Assembly: GCF_037201805.1 (NCBI RefSeq)
Contig: NZ_CP147404.1
Span: 1,884,001-1,948,000, forward strand
Origin: Bacillus sp. FJAT-52991
Lineage (GTDB): Bacteria > Bacillota > Bacilli > Bacillales > Domibacillaceae
DNA: 64,000 nucleotides
Reading direction: 5' to 3'
Shown here: one piece after another, positions 8,117 to 15,041 of the stretch
Position numbering within the stretch: the stretch's first letter is position 1
How the letters are laid out: each line of letters starts with the position of its first letter
Program-made: the position numbers and the translations under genes
Notes under the pieces: model-generated
Seen by the model: only the letters and a program-made list of their open reading frames with translations
Databases searched by the model: none
Told to the model about the DNA's origin: nothing

Positions 8117-8548
8117 TCACTTTATAATTAATTCCTTTTCAAGAAAAACGGCTACATCGTTCCAATCTTCTATTAGTGAATCTTCTTCATATTTTAATAT
8201 TCCAAAATTTACATTAAGATCTGGTTCATCTTCATAAAGTGAAAATTCTCGTATTAACGTACCATTTTCTATGACTATCACCTCTGCATTGAAGTCTTCA
8301 TCGTAGTAAGCATAGGTAACAGAACGGTCCTTTGCAAGTTTCATCCAAGATTCATTTGATAAACCAAAGAACGCTTCTCCTTCAAAGTCCACAAAATATG
8401 TCCAGCCACCTTCAGTTTCAGAAGCATGTATTGATTTATCCATACAATCCCCAGATTTGTTCCATTCACTATCTTCGTTCATCCAATCGTAATAACGTTT
8501 TTTAGCTTCTTCCAATGGCAAATTTATTTTAAAACAACATTCTCTCAT
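8117..8548 (-). CDS. hypothetical acidic cytosolic protein
   Basis: 143 residues, acidic, no signal or membrane segment. Motifs seen are INLPLEEAKKRYYDWMNED near the start and GGWTYFVDFEGEAFFGLSNE in the middle. Size, acidity and alternating beta pattern recall immunity-type proteins, but I recognise no family. The ribosome site is weak. It is transcribed toward yfhD and lies just beyond the rtcB 3' fragment. Function not assigned. Confidence 0.6.
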   Translation of the reverse strand: MRECCFKINLPLEEAKKRYYDWMNEDSEWNKSGDCMDKSIHASETEGGWTYFVDFEGEAFFGLSNESWMKLAKDRSVTYAYYDEDFNAEVIVIENGTLIREFSLYEDEPDLNVNFGILKYEEDSLIEDWNDVAVFLEKELIIK

Positions 8549-8636
8549 TTCGATTTACCACACTCATTTTATTTAGTGACCAATATTTTGGCTCTACTAG
8601 TAATTTTTCTTTATTAATCGAATGCATCCTTATATA

Positions 8637-9026
8637 TTAATTAGCTTTAAAGTTGTACAAAGGCTTAATTACTTGTTCAATCGTTAAAGACTCTTCAATA
8701 TTATTCATAATTTCATCTATAGGCTTATAAACCATTGGTGCTTCATCAAGCGTGCTTTCTCCAACAGATGTTGTCCATATACCATCCATAGAATCCTCGA
8801 AATCATGTAATGATAACATTTGTTTAGCCTTAGATCGCGACATGATTCGACCAGCTCCATGTGGTCCGGAGAAATTCCAATCTGGATTTCCCTTTCCAAT
8901 GGCGATGATAGAACCGTCTCTCATATTAATTGGAACGATGACTCGCTCATCTTTTTGTGCAGAGATGGCACCTTTACGCAAAATCATATTCTCCATATCA
9001 ATGTAGTTATGGATGGTAGTAAAGTT
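8637..9026 (-). pseudogene. rtcB: rtcB 3' fragment (RNA ligase C-terminal part)
   Basis: Read leftwards from the IS end, QNFTTIHNYIDMENMILRKG continues into AISAQKDERVIVPINMRDGS and GPHGAGRIMSRSKAK and ends IKPLYNFKAN. This is the C-terminal third of the short Bacillus-type RtcB. It includes a metal-binding His (TIHNY) and the His of the SGPHGAGR motif, which is guanylylated in studied RtcBs. It has no start of its own upstream of the IS boundary; the internal ATG at 8996 would give a 119-residue piece. The N-terminal part, with an intein, lies at 11002-12186. Roughly 170-190 residues of the expected enzyme are absent, so the gene is broken. Confidence 0.85.
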
Positions 9027-9232
9027 TTGAACCTCCCACGATTGAAATCGCAGGATTCTAACATCCTTTCGGACGAAAGACCTGATGATTTAAACCAACC
9101 GTAAGATTCCTGTTTCAATGAGAACCGCATTCCTAATGGAACGTCTTACACTCTCTCCATCGCCCCAAAATCTCGGACAAACAGCACACTGGGCGCTGAC
9201 AGGCACACTCCGCAGTTCCTGCGGTGGATAGA
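9027..9232 (-). ncRNA. probable omega RNA (reRNA) scaffold and IS right end
   Basis: The stretch downstream of the tnpB stop is noncoding and highly structured on the minus strand: GCAG/CTGC near the stop, TTCCATTAGGAA, CTTTCGTCCGAAAG, and the terminal CGATTTCAATCG hairpin before TTCAA. TnpB nucleases use an RNA from exactly this position as their guide. The guide would be the roughly 16 nt beyond the element (9011-9026), which is rtcB sequence. Extent and processing are inferred. Confidence 0.6.
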
Positions 9233-10462
9233 TTAAACTGGTATTTGAAGGCTTCGTAACATACGGATGCCTTCTTCTTTTATATTTCTAGCTGCATTGA
9301 TATCTCGATCGTGCTCAGTCCCACAGTGAGGGCATATCCAGACACGTTCTGAAAGAGATAGAAGAATATGTTTTTCTTTACACCCATTACATTGCTTGGA
9401 AGAAGCGAAAAAACGATCGATAAGAATGACTTTTTTATTGCTCCAATCTGCTTTATAAGATACGAATGTTTTGAACATGGACCAACTAACATCGGCAATG
9501 CTTCGTGATAACTTTTTATTCTTGATAAGACCTTTTACATGTAAATCTTCCAACACGATCACTTGGTTTTCGTTTACGAGTTTTCGAGATTCCTTATGTA
9601 AAAAATCTTTCCGTTTGTTCGTAATATGTAAATGCAACTTACTTATTTTTCGTTGTAATTTCTTATAGTTGGCACTACCTATTTTCTTGTGCTTTAGTTT
9701 TCGTTGAAGTTTGGCTAATGTAACGAGGTTCTCTTTCAGGTATCTAGGGTTTTCAACTTTCTTACCGTTAGAATCGATAAGGAAATGAGAAAGTCCTACA
9801 TCCACTCCAATAATTTGATCCTCGGGAGTAGAGGTCCAGTCACCCTCTTCTTTAAGAGGCACTTTCTCTTCTATTTTTAAAGAAACATAATATTGACCAC
9901 TACTATGGTATTTCACCGTAGCTGATTTGATTTTCCCATTAAATCCATCCTTCTGAAACGTTTGACGATGTTTCTTAGAAAATTTAACTTTCACCTTTCC
10001 GATTTTAGGTAACTGAACCGTCTGCTTTTCAATATCCAATTGAATGTTTCCGTTCGTTTCTTTTGTAGAGAAAGATTGGTTGGATGTATGTTTTGATTTG
10101 AATGTTGGGAATTTGCTTTGCCCTTTAAAAAAGCGATCATATGCAGCGTCTACTTGCTCCATTGCACACTCATTTACAAATTTGTCGGGCTCTTTTAACC
10201 AATTGAATAATGGATGGTCCTTCAACGCATTAAACGATTTTTTGAATTCACCGTAATGAAGTGTTTCGCCAGTATTTTTATAGACTTCTATTTTTTCAGC
10301 TAAATAAAAGTTAAATACAAAGCGAGCACATCCAGCGAACTTATGAATTTTTTCTTTTTGAAGTTTTTTCGGTTCCATACGAAAACGAAGTCCGTAATGG
10401 CGTAACTGAAGTCCATCTTTTGCTAATTCAGCATTTCGTTGTTTGGTTGTTTTCCTTACCAT
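9233..10462 (-). CDS. tnpB: TnpB RNA-guided nuclease (IS200/IS605 OrfB)
   Basis: ATG 10462 is preferred over GTG 10471 because GGGGGTG lies 5-6 nt before it; product about 409 residues, normal for TnpB. An N-terminal helical/wedge region is followed by a split RuvC domain with all three acids visible: D in IIGVDVGLSHF, E in VIVLEDLHVKGL, and D in HDRDINAARN. The zinc ribbon CNGC...CPHC sits between the second and third. TnpB cuts DNA at a TAM-adjacent target using the element-derived RNA and favours element retention. It begins 12 nt after tnpA. No disabling change was seen, so it is probably active. Confidence 0.93.
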   Translation of the reverse strand: MVRKTTKQRNAELAKDGLQLRHYGLRFRMEPKKLQKEKIHKFAGCARFVFNFYLAEKIEVYKNTGETLHYGEFKKSFNALKDHPLFNWLKEPDKFVNECAMEQVDAAYDRFFKGQSKFPTFKSKHTSNQSFSTKETNGNIQLDIEKQTVQLPKIGKVKVKFSKKHRQTFQKDGFNGKIKSATVKYHSSGQYYVSLKIEEKVPLKEEGDWTSTPEDQIIGVDVGLSHFLIDSNGKKVENPRYLKENLVTLAKLQRKLKHKKIGSANYKKLQRKISKLHLHITNKRKDFLHKESRKLVNENQVIVLEDLHVKGLIKNKKLSRSIADVSWSMFKTFVSYKADWSNKKVILIDRFFASSKQCNGCKEKHILLSLSERVWICPHCGTEHDRDINAARNIKEEGIRMLRSLQIPV

Positions 10463-10474
10463 TACGAACACCCC

Positions 10475-10903
10475 CTACCTATCTTTCGGTCTACCGCGTT
10501 TTCTCGGTTTTACCTGTTGTTCTTGAATGTATGTTGTAATTTGTTCTTCTGTACGATCACTAACTGTGCAAATGAAGTAGGATGGATTCCAAAGATGGCC
10601 CCCCCACAATTGTTTTTTCAATTCAGGAAACTCTTTAAACAAATACCTAGCACTATTTCCTTTTAGAGCTTTCATTATGTTAGGAATGTAGTGTTGAGGA
10701 GAACATTCGATTAACATATGTAGATGATCCCCGTCTGTTTCCATTTCAACGATCGTAAACTCGTGTGTATGAGATTGTTCTAGTAAGATTTCTTTTAAAC
10801 GATCTTCAAGCGCACCACTAATGATGTTTTTCCGATATTTCACACACCAAACAATATGATATTGAATGGCGTAAACATAACCTCTACCTTTTTTAATTTT
10901 CAT
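10475..10903 (-). CDS. tnpA: TnpA Y1 (HUH) transposase, IS200/IS605 family
   Basis: I choose ATG 10903 (MKIKKGRGYVYAIQYHIVWC) because AGGTG lies 7 nt upstream; an in-frame ATG at 10930 is less likely. About 142 residues, the expected size. The HUH metal-binding pair is in DGDHLHMLIE, and the catalytic tyrosine is most likely the Y of TTYIQEQQ near the C-terminus. This enzyme moves the element as single-stranded DNA and inserts 3' of a short target. It is followed by tnpB in the same transcript. It appears intact. Confidence 0.93.
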   Translation of the reverse strand: MKIKKGRGYVYAIQYHIVWCVKYRKNIISGALEDRLKEILLEQSHTHEFTIVEMETDGDHLHMLIECSPQHYIPNIMKALKGNSARYLFKEFPELKKQLWGGHLWNPSYFICTVSDRTEEQITTYIQEQQVKPRKRGRPKDR

Positions 10904-10955
10904 TATATTCACCTGTAATAATAGTAACATATGTATTTTTTAAAACCAAAGAAAA

Positions 10956-10997
10956 AACGCCCTAACTTACGATTAAAATCACAAGTGTGCGGGCGTT
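10956..10997 (-). repeat. left-end hairpin of the IS element
   Basis: AACGCCC and GGGCGTT arms enclose two smaller dyads (CACA/TGTG and GAT/ATC) and are followed on the minus strand by a T tract. It lies just inside the inferred left end. IS200-type elements often carry a left-end hairpin that blocks read-in transcription, and this one has a terminator-like shape. Confidence 0.6.
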
Positions 10998-11001
10998 GAT
11001 C

Positions 11002-12186
11002 ATCAATGACGGCCACTTCCATGCCGCAGTTGCCTGTAACTACAACACAGCCATTACGTCTCATGATCCAATATCCTGTATTAGTAGTAAAACAATATTT
11101 AAATCCATCTTCAGAAGAAACAATTTGAATATCTGTCTTCGGTGTTCCAGCTAACTGCACTCTTGGTTTAGAATTAGCTACCAAACATCGATATAATTCT
11201 TTACCTTCCCTGATATCATGACTTATTGATGTGCGAATACCCTGCGTAGCAAAAGCGTACTGTACAAAATCTACATCTTCTTTATGAATACTACAATAAG
11301 ATCCGTGATCCATTGAATAATCCCAATGTTTCACTTCATCACAAATAATAGCTAATTGTTTTAAAGAAGCAGGATAAAATTTAGATATTCTTTTTTCCAT
11401 CATTGGAGTTTGAAAACGAAAATGAACAACATCATTATATACTTTCCGAGAATAACTAATATTAGCAGCTTCTAATAATCGCTCTATTCTTTCAATTTTA
11501 CGCTCTTTCTTTAGTTTAACTACACATACAGTATTGTTTTCTAAATAACCATCTGCCATAACCATAACTTGAACTCTAAGCTGTTCGTCGGTTAAAGGTA
11601 ATTCTGTTGATATCTTTAAATTAGGTATTTCAGTAATAAAATTATCACGGAAACCGAGTTTTAATTTGGAATGTTTATCAAATAATTCTTCAGCTGTTAA
11701 TATATAACGTTGCCCTTGACTAGTAGGTCTATGTTGTGAACCTTTCTCTACCAATAGAGTGTGCTCTTTGGATAGCATCTGATCAATGCCGTACTTAGTT
11801 TTTAAATGGTAAAATTCCGTTTCTTCTTTTTTAATAAAAGCGATAGGAACTTCAAAATGAGTATGATCTGTTTTAAGATCATATGTTGCAATTTCTTGAC
11901 CATTATATTCGGATATCTTAACCCAACCATTAGAAGATAAAAACTCTGTATCTTTATCAACGCAGCCAATGTCCACTCCAACTAAGTTTGGAACAATTTT
12001 ATCTTGAATGGTCATAGTTGTTCCGATCGTGCAGCCAGCTCCCGCATGAGTATCAGGCATAATCCGAATCTTGGAACCTTGTACAAATTCTTGGTTACAA
12101 AGCTCAGTAATTTGAGACATGGCTGTTTGTTCTACATTATCAGTAAATATTTTTGTTGTATTGTATTTTCCATTTAGCTCCAACAT
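11002..12186 (-). pseudogene. rtcB: rtcB 5' part with in-frame intein, truncated by the IS
   Basis: ATG 12186 has GAGGGAGAG upstream. Residues 1-74 are the RtcB N-terminus: IRIMPDTHAGAGCTIGTTMT, VPNLVGVDIG. Residues 75-386 are an intein. The extein resumes with CGMEVAVID and then meets the IS boundary; the frame reads on into the element to a stop near 10909, giving 425 residues. RtcB is the GTP-dependent 3'-phosphate RNA ligase. The two central metal-binding histidines expected later in the protein are absent. Even after splicing, only about 83 native residues would remain here, so no ligase activity is expected from this piece. Confidence 0.85.
11029..11964 (-). other. intein in RtcB at the GVDIG/CGM site (312 residues)
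   Basis: Starts with Cys1 (CVDKDTEFLSSNGWVKI, block A), has block B-like QMLSKEHTLLV with its His, a DOD/LAGLIDADG-like motif (VQVMVMADGYLEN) with a second helix region (VDFVQYAFATQGI), and ends in block F/G-like YWIMRRNGCVVVTGN, followed by Cys+1. The terminal Asn and +1 Cys needed for splicing are present. The penultimate His is replaced by Gly, as in some functional inteins. The insertion point is directly before the Cys that binds Mn in RtcB, the same site used by archaeal RtcB inteins as I recall them. The homing domain looks degenerate. Confidence 0.85.
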
Positions 12187-12267
12187 AATATAACTCTCCC
12201 TCTATTTTATCCACAAATATTTTAACTAAAATTTGGATTTTCATCTTATCTTATTATACATTATGCT

Positions 12268-12468
12268 TCAAATAACATCCTGCCCTTTCAGACGACGCCG
12301 CTCACTTCTTATCACATCAAGAACCTTGCCGTCCTTCCAGATGATCGTATCTTCGCTGAACTGCTTAGGTGTCACTTTCGTCAAATGGCCGTCTATAATC
12401 ACGTAAGCTACGTTTTCCATTAGATCAATTTCCGCTGTCATTTTTTCAAGGTTGATTGCTTTTTCCAA
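12268..12468 (-). CDS. XtrA/YqaO-family phage protein
   Basis: 66 residues. MEKAINLEKMTAEIDLMENV followed by AYVIIDGHLTKVTPKQF and VLDVIRSERRRLKGQDVI match the XtrA (PBSX) / YqaO (skin element) family along its whole length. The start is TTG 12468 with GGGGGAG about 9 nt upstream. In B. subtilis these small genes sit in the prophage regulatory/late region. Here it stands alone beside a broken neighbour, so it is a prophage leftover. Function unknown. Confidence 0.8.
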   Translation of the reverse strand: MEKAINLEKMTAEIDLMENVAYVIIDGHLTKVTPKQFSEDTIIWKDGKVLDVIRSERRRLKGQDVI

Positions 12469-12543
12469 GTCAAGACGCTCCCCCGATCTGTTAAAATATT
12501 ATTGTCGATAGTATTTGAAAGGTCAGGAGCTTTCTCGGCTTTT

Positions 12544-12672
12544 TTATTCCATTAGATCAGTTAGTAACATCTGAATCATTTCTACTGTTTCCTGATTATT
12601 TTCTTCTGCTCATTCATAAAGTGTATCTAATACTTTGTTTGACGGGTTTTGCCTCAAAACAAAGTTAATCAT
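12544..12672 (-). pseudogene. nonsense-broken small phage-type gene
   Basis: From ATG 12672 the minus strand reads INFVLRQNPSNKVLDTLYE, TGA, then continues in frame AEENNQETVEMIQMLLTDLM to TAA 12544. Reading through one stop gives about 42 residues of coherent sequence. It precedes the XtrA-like gene, so both probably came from one prophage. Family not recognised. Confidence 0.5.
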
Positions 12673-12725
12673 CGTACTGAGATTTAATGGTAAAATAATA
12701 ATTAAAACAATTTTGGGGAGATGTT

Positions 12726-13061
12726 ATGTTTATGTGGATAGAAGAAAATACTCGTAATTTTCTTTTAATAAGCTCCTATTGCACACTAGGAATCGCTATT
12801 TTGTTCACTTTATATGTGTGGTATAAACAGAAATTTTCTCGTACTTATTTATGGTTTTTAGGCTCTTTTGTTGTAGCAACAATAAGTTTAGTCATTTGGA
12901 CGATATGGTTGATTAAACCGGTCTATCTTGAACCAGAATTGGCTTCTACAGAAGGTTCTACCCAAATAATTATAGCCAATTTATTCTGGGTTTTTAGTGT
13001 ACTTCTTTTACTTATAGGAATATCTGATTTACATACATCCAGCGTATCGAACAGGAGGTGA
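12726..13061 (+). CDS. small three-helix membrane protein
   Basis: 111 residues, GGGGAG before the ATG. Three hydrophobic segments: SSYCTLGIAILFTLYVWY, FVVATISLVIWTIWLI, and LFWVFSVLLLLIGI. No conserved motif is recognised. Its stop lies inside the ribosome site of the next gene (8-nt gap), so the two form an operon of small membrane proteins. Function unknown. Confidence 0.7.
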   Translation: MFMWIEENTRNFLLISSYCTLGIAILFTLYVWYKQKFSRTYLWFLGSFVVATISLVIWTIWLIKPVYLEPELASTEGSTQIIIANLFWVFSVLLLLIGISDLHTSSVSNRR

Positions 13062-13068
13062 ATTATTT

Positions 13069-13353
13069 ATGAATTACTTTAAATTTTTTGTTTCTCAATT
13101 TATATTGTTTAGTGTGTTTTTTGTTCTCCATTTTTATTTCGATGAATATATCAGCCCTCCATTTACTCGTGTTGATTTAATAGCAACATGTATATTTGTA
13201 CTTCTTTTCATCCTAGTTTCGAAATCGATAAGTCCGTTTTATAAACATTTCAGTGCCATTCGATTTCGAATTAAGGTTCTACTTTCTATACCAGCCTTTA
13301 TTTTAGCCACCTTATTAGGAGGGTTCCTTCTATCTTTATTTGTAATTTTCTAG
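13069..13353 (+). CDS. small membrane protein, partner of the preceding gene
   Basis: 94 residues behind AGGAGGTG. Three hydrophobic stretches (about 5-25, 36-52, 70-94) with a charged loop, KHFSAIRFRIK, between the second and third. Likely translated by coupling with 12726-13061. No known family is recognised. Function unknown. Confidence 0.7.
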   Translation: MNYFKFFVSQFILFSVFFVLHFYFDEYISPPFTRVDLIATCIFVLLFILVSKSISPFYKHFSAIRFRIKVLLSIPAFILATLLGGFLLSLFVIF

Positions 13354-13385
13354 CACTTCCTGCACAGTTTGCGTCTAATACACCA

Positions 13386-13463
13386 CTCCACATCTGCCAC
13401 CAACAAACTCAATCCGCCTGTAGACAAACTCTTACTCTCTCTCCGATTCTATTAGTCAACTTG
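13386..13463. repeat. dispersed sequence fragment (copy 1)
   Basis: Matches 31968-32045 over about 78 bp with scattered differences (shared TGCCACC and GTAGACAAACTCTT). On the minus strand both copies read KSLST(G/D)GL(S/I)LLVA(D/G)VE, so they may be decayed pieces of one gene. Stop codons in copy 1 show it is not coding. Confidence 0.5.
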
Positions 13464-13543
13464 CTTACATTCCTCTTCCATATTTTCTACGTAAAGCTTG
13501 CCAAGCGTCAATATTTGTACGAAGACATCCACGATCATAAATA

Positions 13544-13572
13544 TTGACAAAAAAATTCATTTATGCTATAAT
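13544..13572 (+). promoter_or_regulatory. consensus sigma-A promoter of the methyltransferase
   Basis: TTGACA (13544-13549) and TATAAT (13567-13572) are both perfect, with a 17-bp spacer. Predicted start of transcription is about 13579, some 20 nt before an attenuator-like hairpin. Confidence 0.85.
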
Positions 13573-13599
13573 TTACATTTAAATTATTTGATTATATAA

Positions 13600-13629
13600 T
13601 AGGATTCTCCTGGCCAGGGGAATCCTATT
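13600..13629 (+). terminator. attenuator-like hairpin in the leader
   Basis: AGGATTCTCC/GGGGAATCCT forms a tight stem followed by TATTTTTTT. It sits between the promoter and the ribosome site of 13661, so transcription should stop unless something prevents it. The mechanism is unknown. Confidence 0.7.
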
Positions 13630-13660
13630 TTTTTGCTTTAAAATGAAGGAGTGTGTTTGC

Positions 13661-14575
13661 ATGAAAAAAGATAAGTCCAGTATCACTTCATTAATATCCG
13701 CTTTTGGCAGAGCTTATCATAGTCAATTTGATACCCCTAAAATCTTTGATGACTATATAGCCAAAGATTTGATTTCACAAAATGAATGTAATGACATCAA
13801 AGACAATATGGTTCAAGGCATCCAGTTCTTCAACAAAGATATCGCACAAAAATTCGAGGGAAATACAGAGGAAATATTAAAATGGATTACACAGATTCAA
13901 CTTTCTCCGACGCCCTTGGCACGCGCTGCGTATTGCGAAAAAGTATTACTTCATGAAATTACGCTAGGATTAAAACAATATGTCATACTTGGTGCTGGAT
14001 TAGATACTTTTTGTTTCCGACATCCAGAACTCCAAAACACCCTAGAAATATTTGAAATTGATCACCCTGCTACACAGGAATTTAAAAAGAAAAGGCTGAA
14101 CGAGGCTAATTTAAAAATCCCAAGTAACCTTCATTTTATTCCTATGGACTTCACTAAAAATTTGTCCTATCAAAACCTAATAGATAAAGGATTTGATAAC
14201 AAAAAAACTTTCTTTAGTCTTTTAGGTGTTTCTTATTATTTAACGAAAGAGGAAGTTTCAAGCTTAATAGATTATTTATTTGCCAAAGTGCCTTCAGGAA
14301 GTTCGATCGTTTTTGATTATGCAGATGAAAAACTATTCGAAGAAAAAGGGATCTCTAATCGAGTTGAAAACATGGTAAAAATGGCTTCAGCAGGCGGAGA
14401 ATCAATGAAATCGTGTTTTTCTTATTTTGAAATGGAGAAGATGTTAGAGAAATCCGGTTTACTAATTTACGAACACCTATCACCGGCTCAAATTCATGAA
14501 CTTTATTTTAAAGATCGAAACGATTACCTATCCGCTTTTGAAACTATTCATTATCTTCATGCGATAAAAAAATAA
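13661..14575 (+). CDS. class I SAM-dependent methyltransferase, LCM/TIGR00027-like
   Basis: ATG 13661 is chosen because AAGGAG lies 9 nt before it; 304 residues. The SAM-binding motif is YVILGAGLDTFCFRHPEL, followed by IFEIDHPATQEFKKKRL and HFIPMDFT, the layout of the leucine carboxyl methyltransferase-like family. Such small-molecule O-methyltransferases are common in Bacillus; the substrate is unknown. It has its own strong promoter and an attenuator in the leader, and a terminator directly after. Conditional expression is therefore likely, perhaps triggered by a compound or by ribosome stalling. Confidence 0.85.
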   Translation: MKKDKSSITSLISAFGRAYHSQFDTPKIFDDYIAKDLISQNECNDIKDNMVQGIQFFNKDIAQKFEGNTEEILKWITQIQLSPTPLARAAYCEKVLLHEITLGLKQYVILGAGLDTFCFRHPELQNTLEIFEIDHPATQEFKKKRLNEANLKIPSNLHFIPMDFTKNLSYQNLIDKGFDNKKTFFSLLGVSYYLTKEEVSSLIDYLFAKVPSGSSIVFDYADEKLFEEKGISNRVENMVKMASAGGESMKSCFSYFEMEKMLEKSGLLIYEHLSPAQIHELYFKDRNDYLSAFETIHYLHAIKK

Positions 14576-14603
14576 AATGCATTAACTGAAAAAGGGGAAC
14601 CTT

Positions 14604-14652
14604 GCAAAATGACCGAACACTCTCTTGCTAGAGTTTGTTCGGTCATTTTTTG
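14604..14652 (+). terminator. terminator of the methyltransferase gene
   Basis: AAAATGACCGAACACTCT pairs with AGAGTTTGTTCGGTCATTTT and a T run follows. Confidence 0.9.
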
Positions 14653-14767
14653 TGAAAAAATCTTGCTTCCTGTTGCACACTTTGCGTTCAACACGAACAC
14701 TAATCAGGATCCTAAACCATTGGTAAACCTCATTCTCATCCAACATCACGATGCCTCTACCACTTCT

Positions 14768-14872
14768 CTAGTTATTTATAAAAATGTCTACTACACCATA
14801 GAAGAAAGAAATCGCTAAGCCCGTGCTAAACATGATGATCATTAAAGCTAAAGGAAAGTCTTTTTTATTCAT
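14768..14872 (-). CDS. 34-residue single-helix membrane peptide
   Basis: Reads MNKKDFPLALMIIMFSTGLA followed by ISFFYGVVDIFINN and TAG. A full AAAGGAGG lies 7 nt before the ATG, which is the main argument that it is real. One membrane helix with a charged N-terminus. Function unknown. Confidence 0.55.
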   Translation of the reverse strand: MNKKDFPLALMIIMFSTGLAISFFYGVVDIFINN

Positions 14873-14906
14873 ATAAAATCCTCCTTTTCACTTTATGGCC
14901 AATGCC

Positions 14907-14999
14907 TCAAAGCTGCTGAATCATCTCAGCTTGACATAATAGGCCTCTAATACAATCAATGCTTTCATAGCTATAAAGATTCCTAGCAAGTTGAGTCAT
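14907..14999 (-). CDS. 30-residue peptide ORF
   Basis: Reads MTQLARNLYSYESIDCIRGL then LCQAEMIQQL and TGA. An AGGAG site lies 11 nt upstream, somewhat far. It is soluble and amphipathic with two Cys. It lies between the LysR gene and the 34-residue peptide, all on the minus strand. Coding is plausible but not certain. Confidence 0.4.
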   Translation of the reverse strand: MTQLARNLYSYESIDCIRGLLCQAEMIQQL

Positions 15000-15041
15000 G
15001 ATGTAACCGCTCCTATCCTCAAACCATTTGCCTCATTTTTC

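Larger units (their letters stand above)
9027..11001 (-). mobile_element. IS200/IS605-family element inserted in rtcB
   Basis: Carries tnpA (10475-10903) and tnpB (9233-10462), both intact and oriented leftward. The right end is a hairpin CGATTTCAATCG then TGGGAGG TTCAA at about 9027, followed directly by in-frame rtcB sequence. The left end is placed by inference next to TTGAT (11002-11006 on the complement). A large hairpin, AACGCCC/GGGCGTT (10956-10997), lies just inside, and the resulting 1975 bp is normal for tnpA+tnpB elements. No target duplication is expected for this HUH family. Exact ends are uncertain by a few nucleotides, and the left end more so. Confidence 0.75.
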
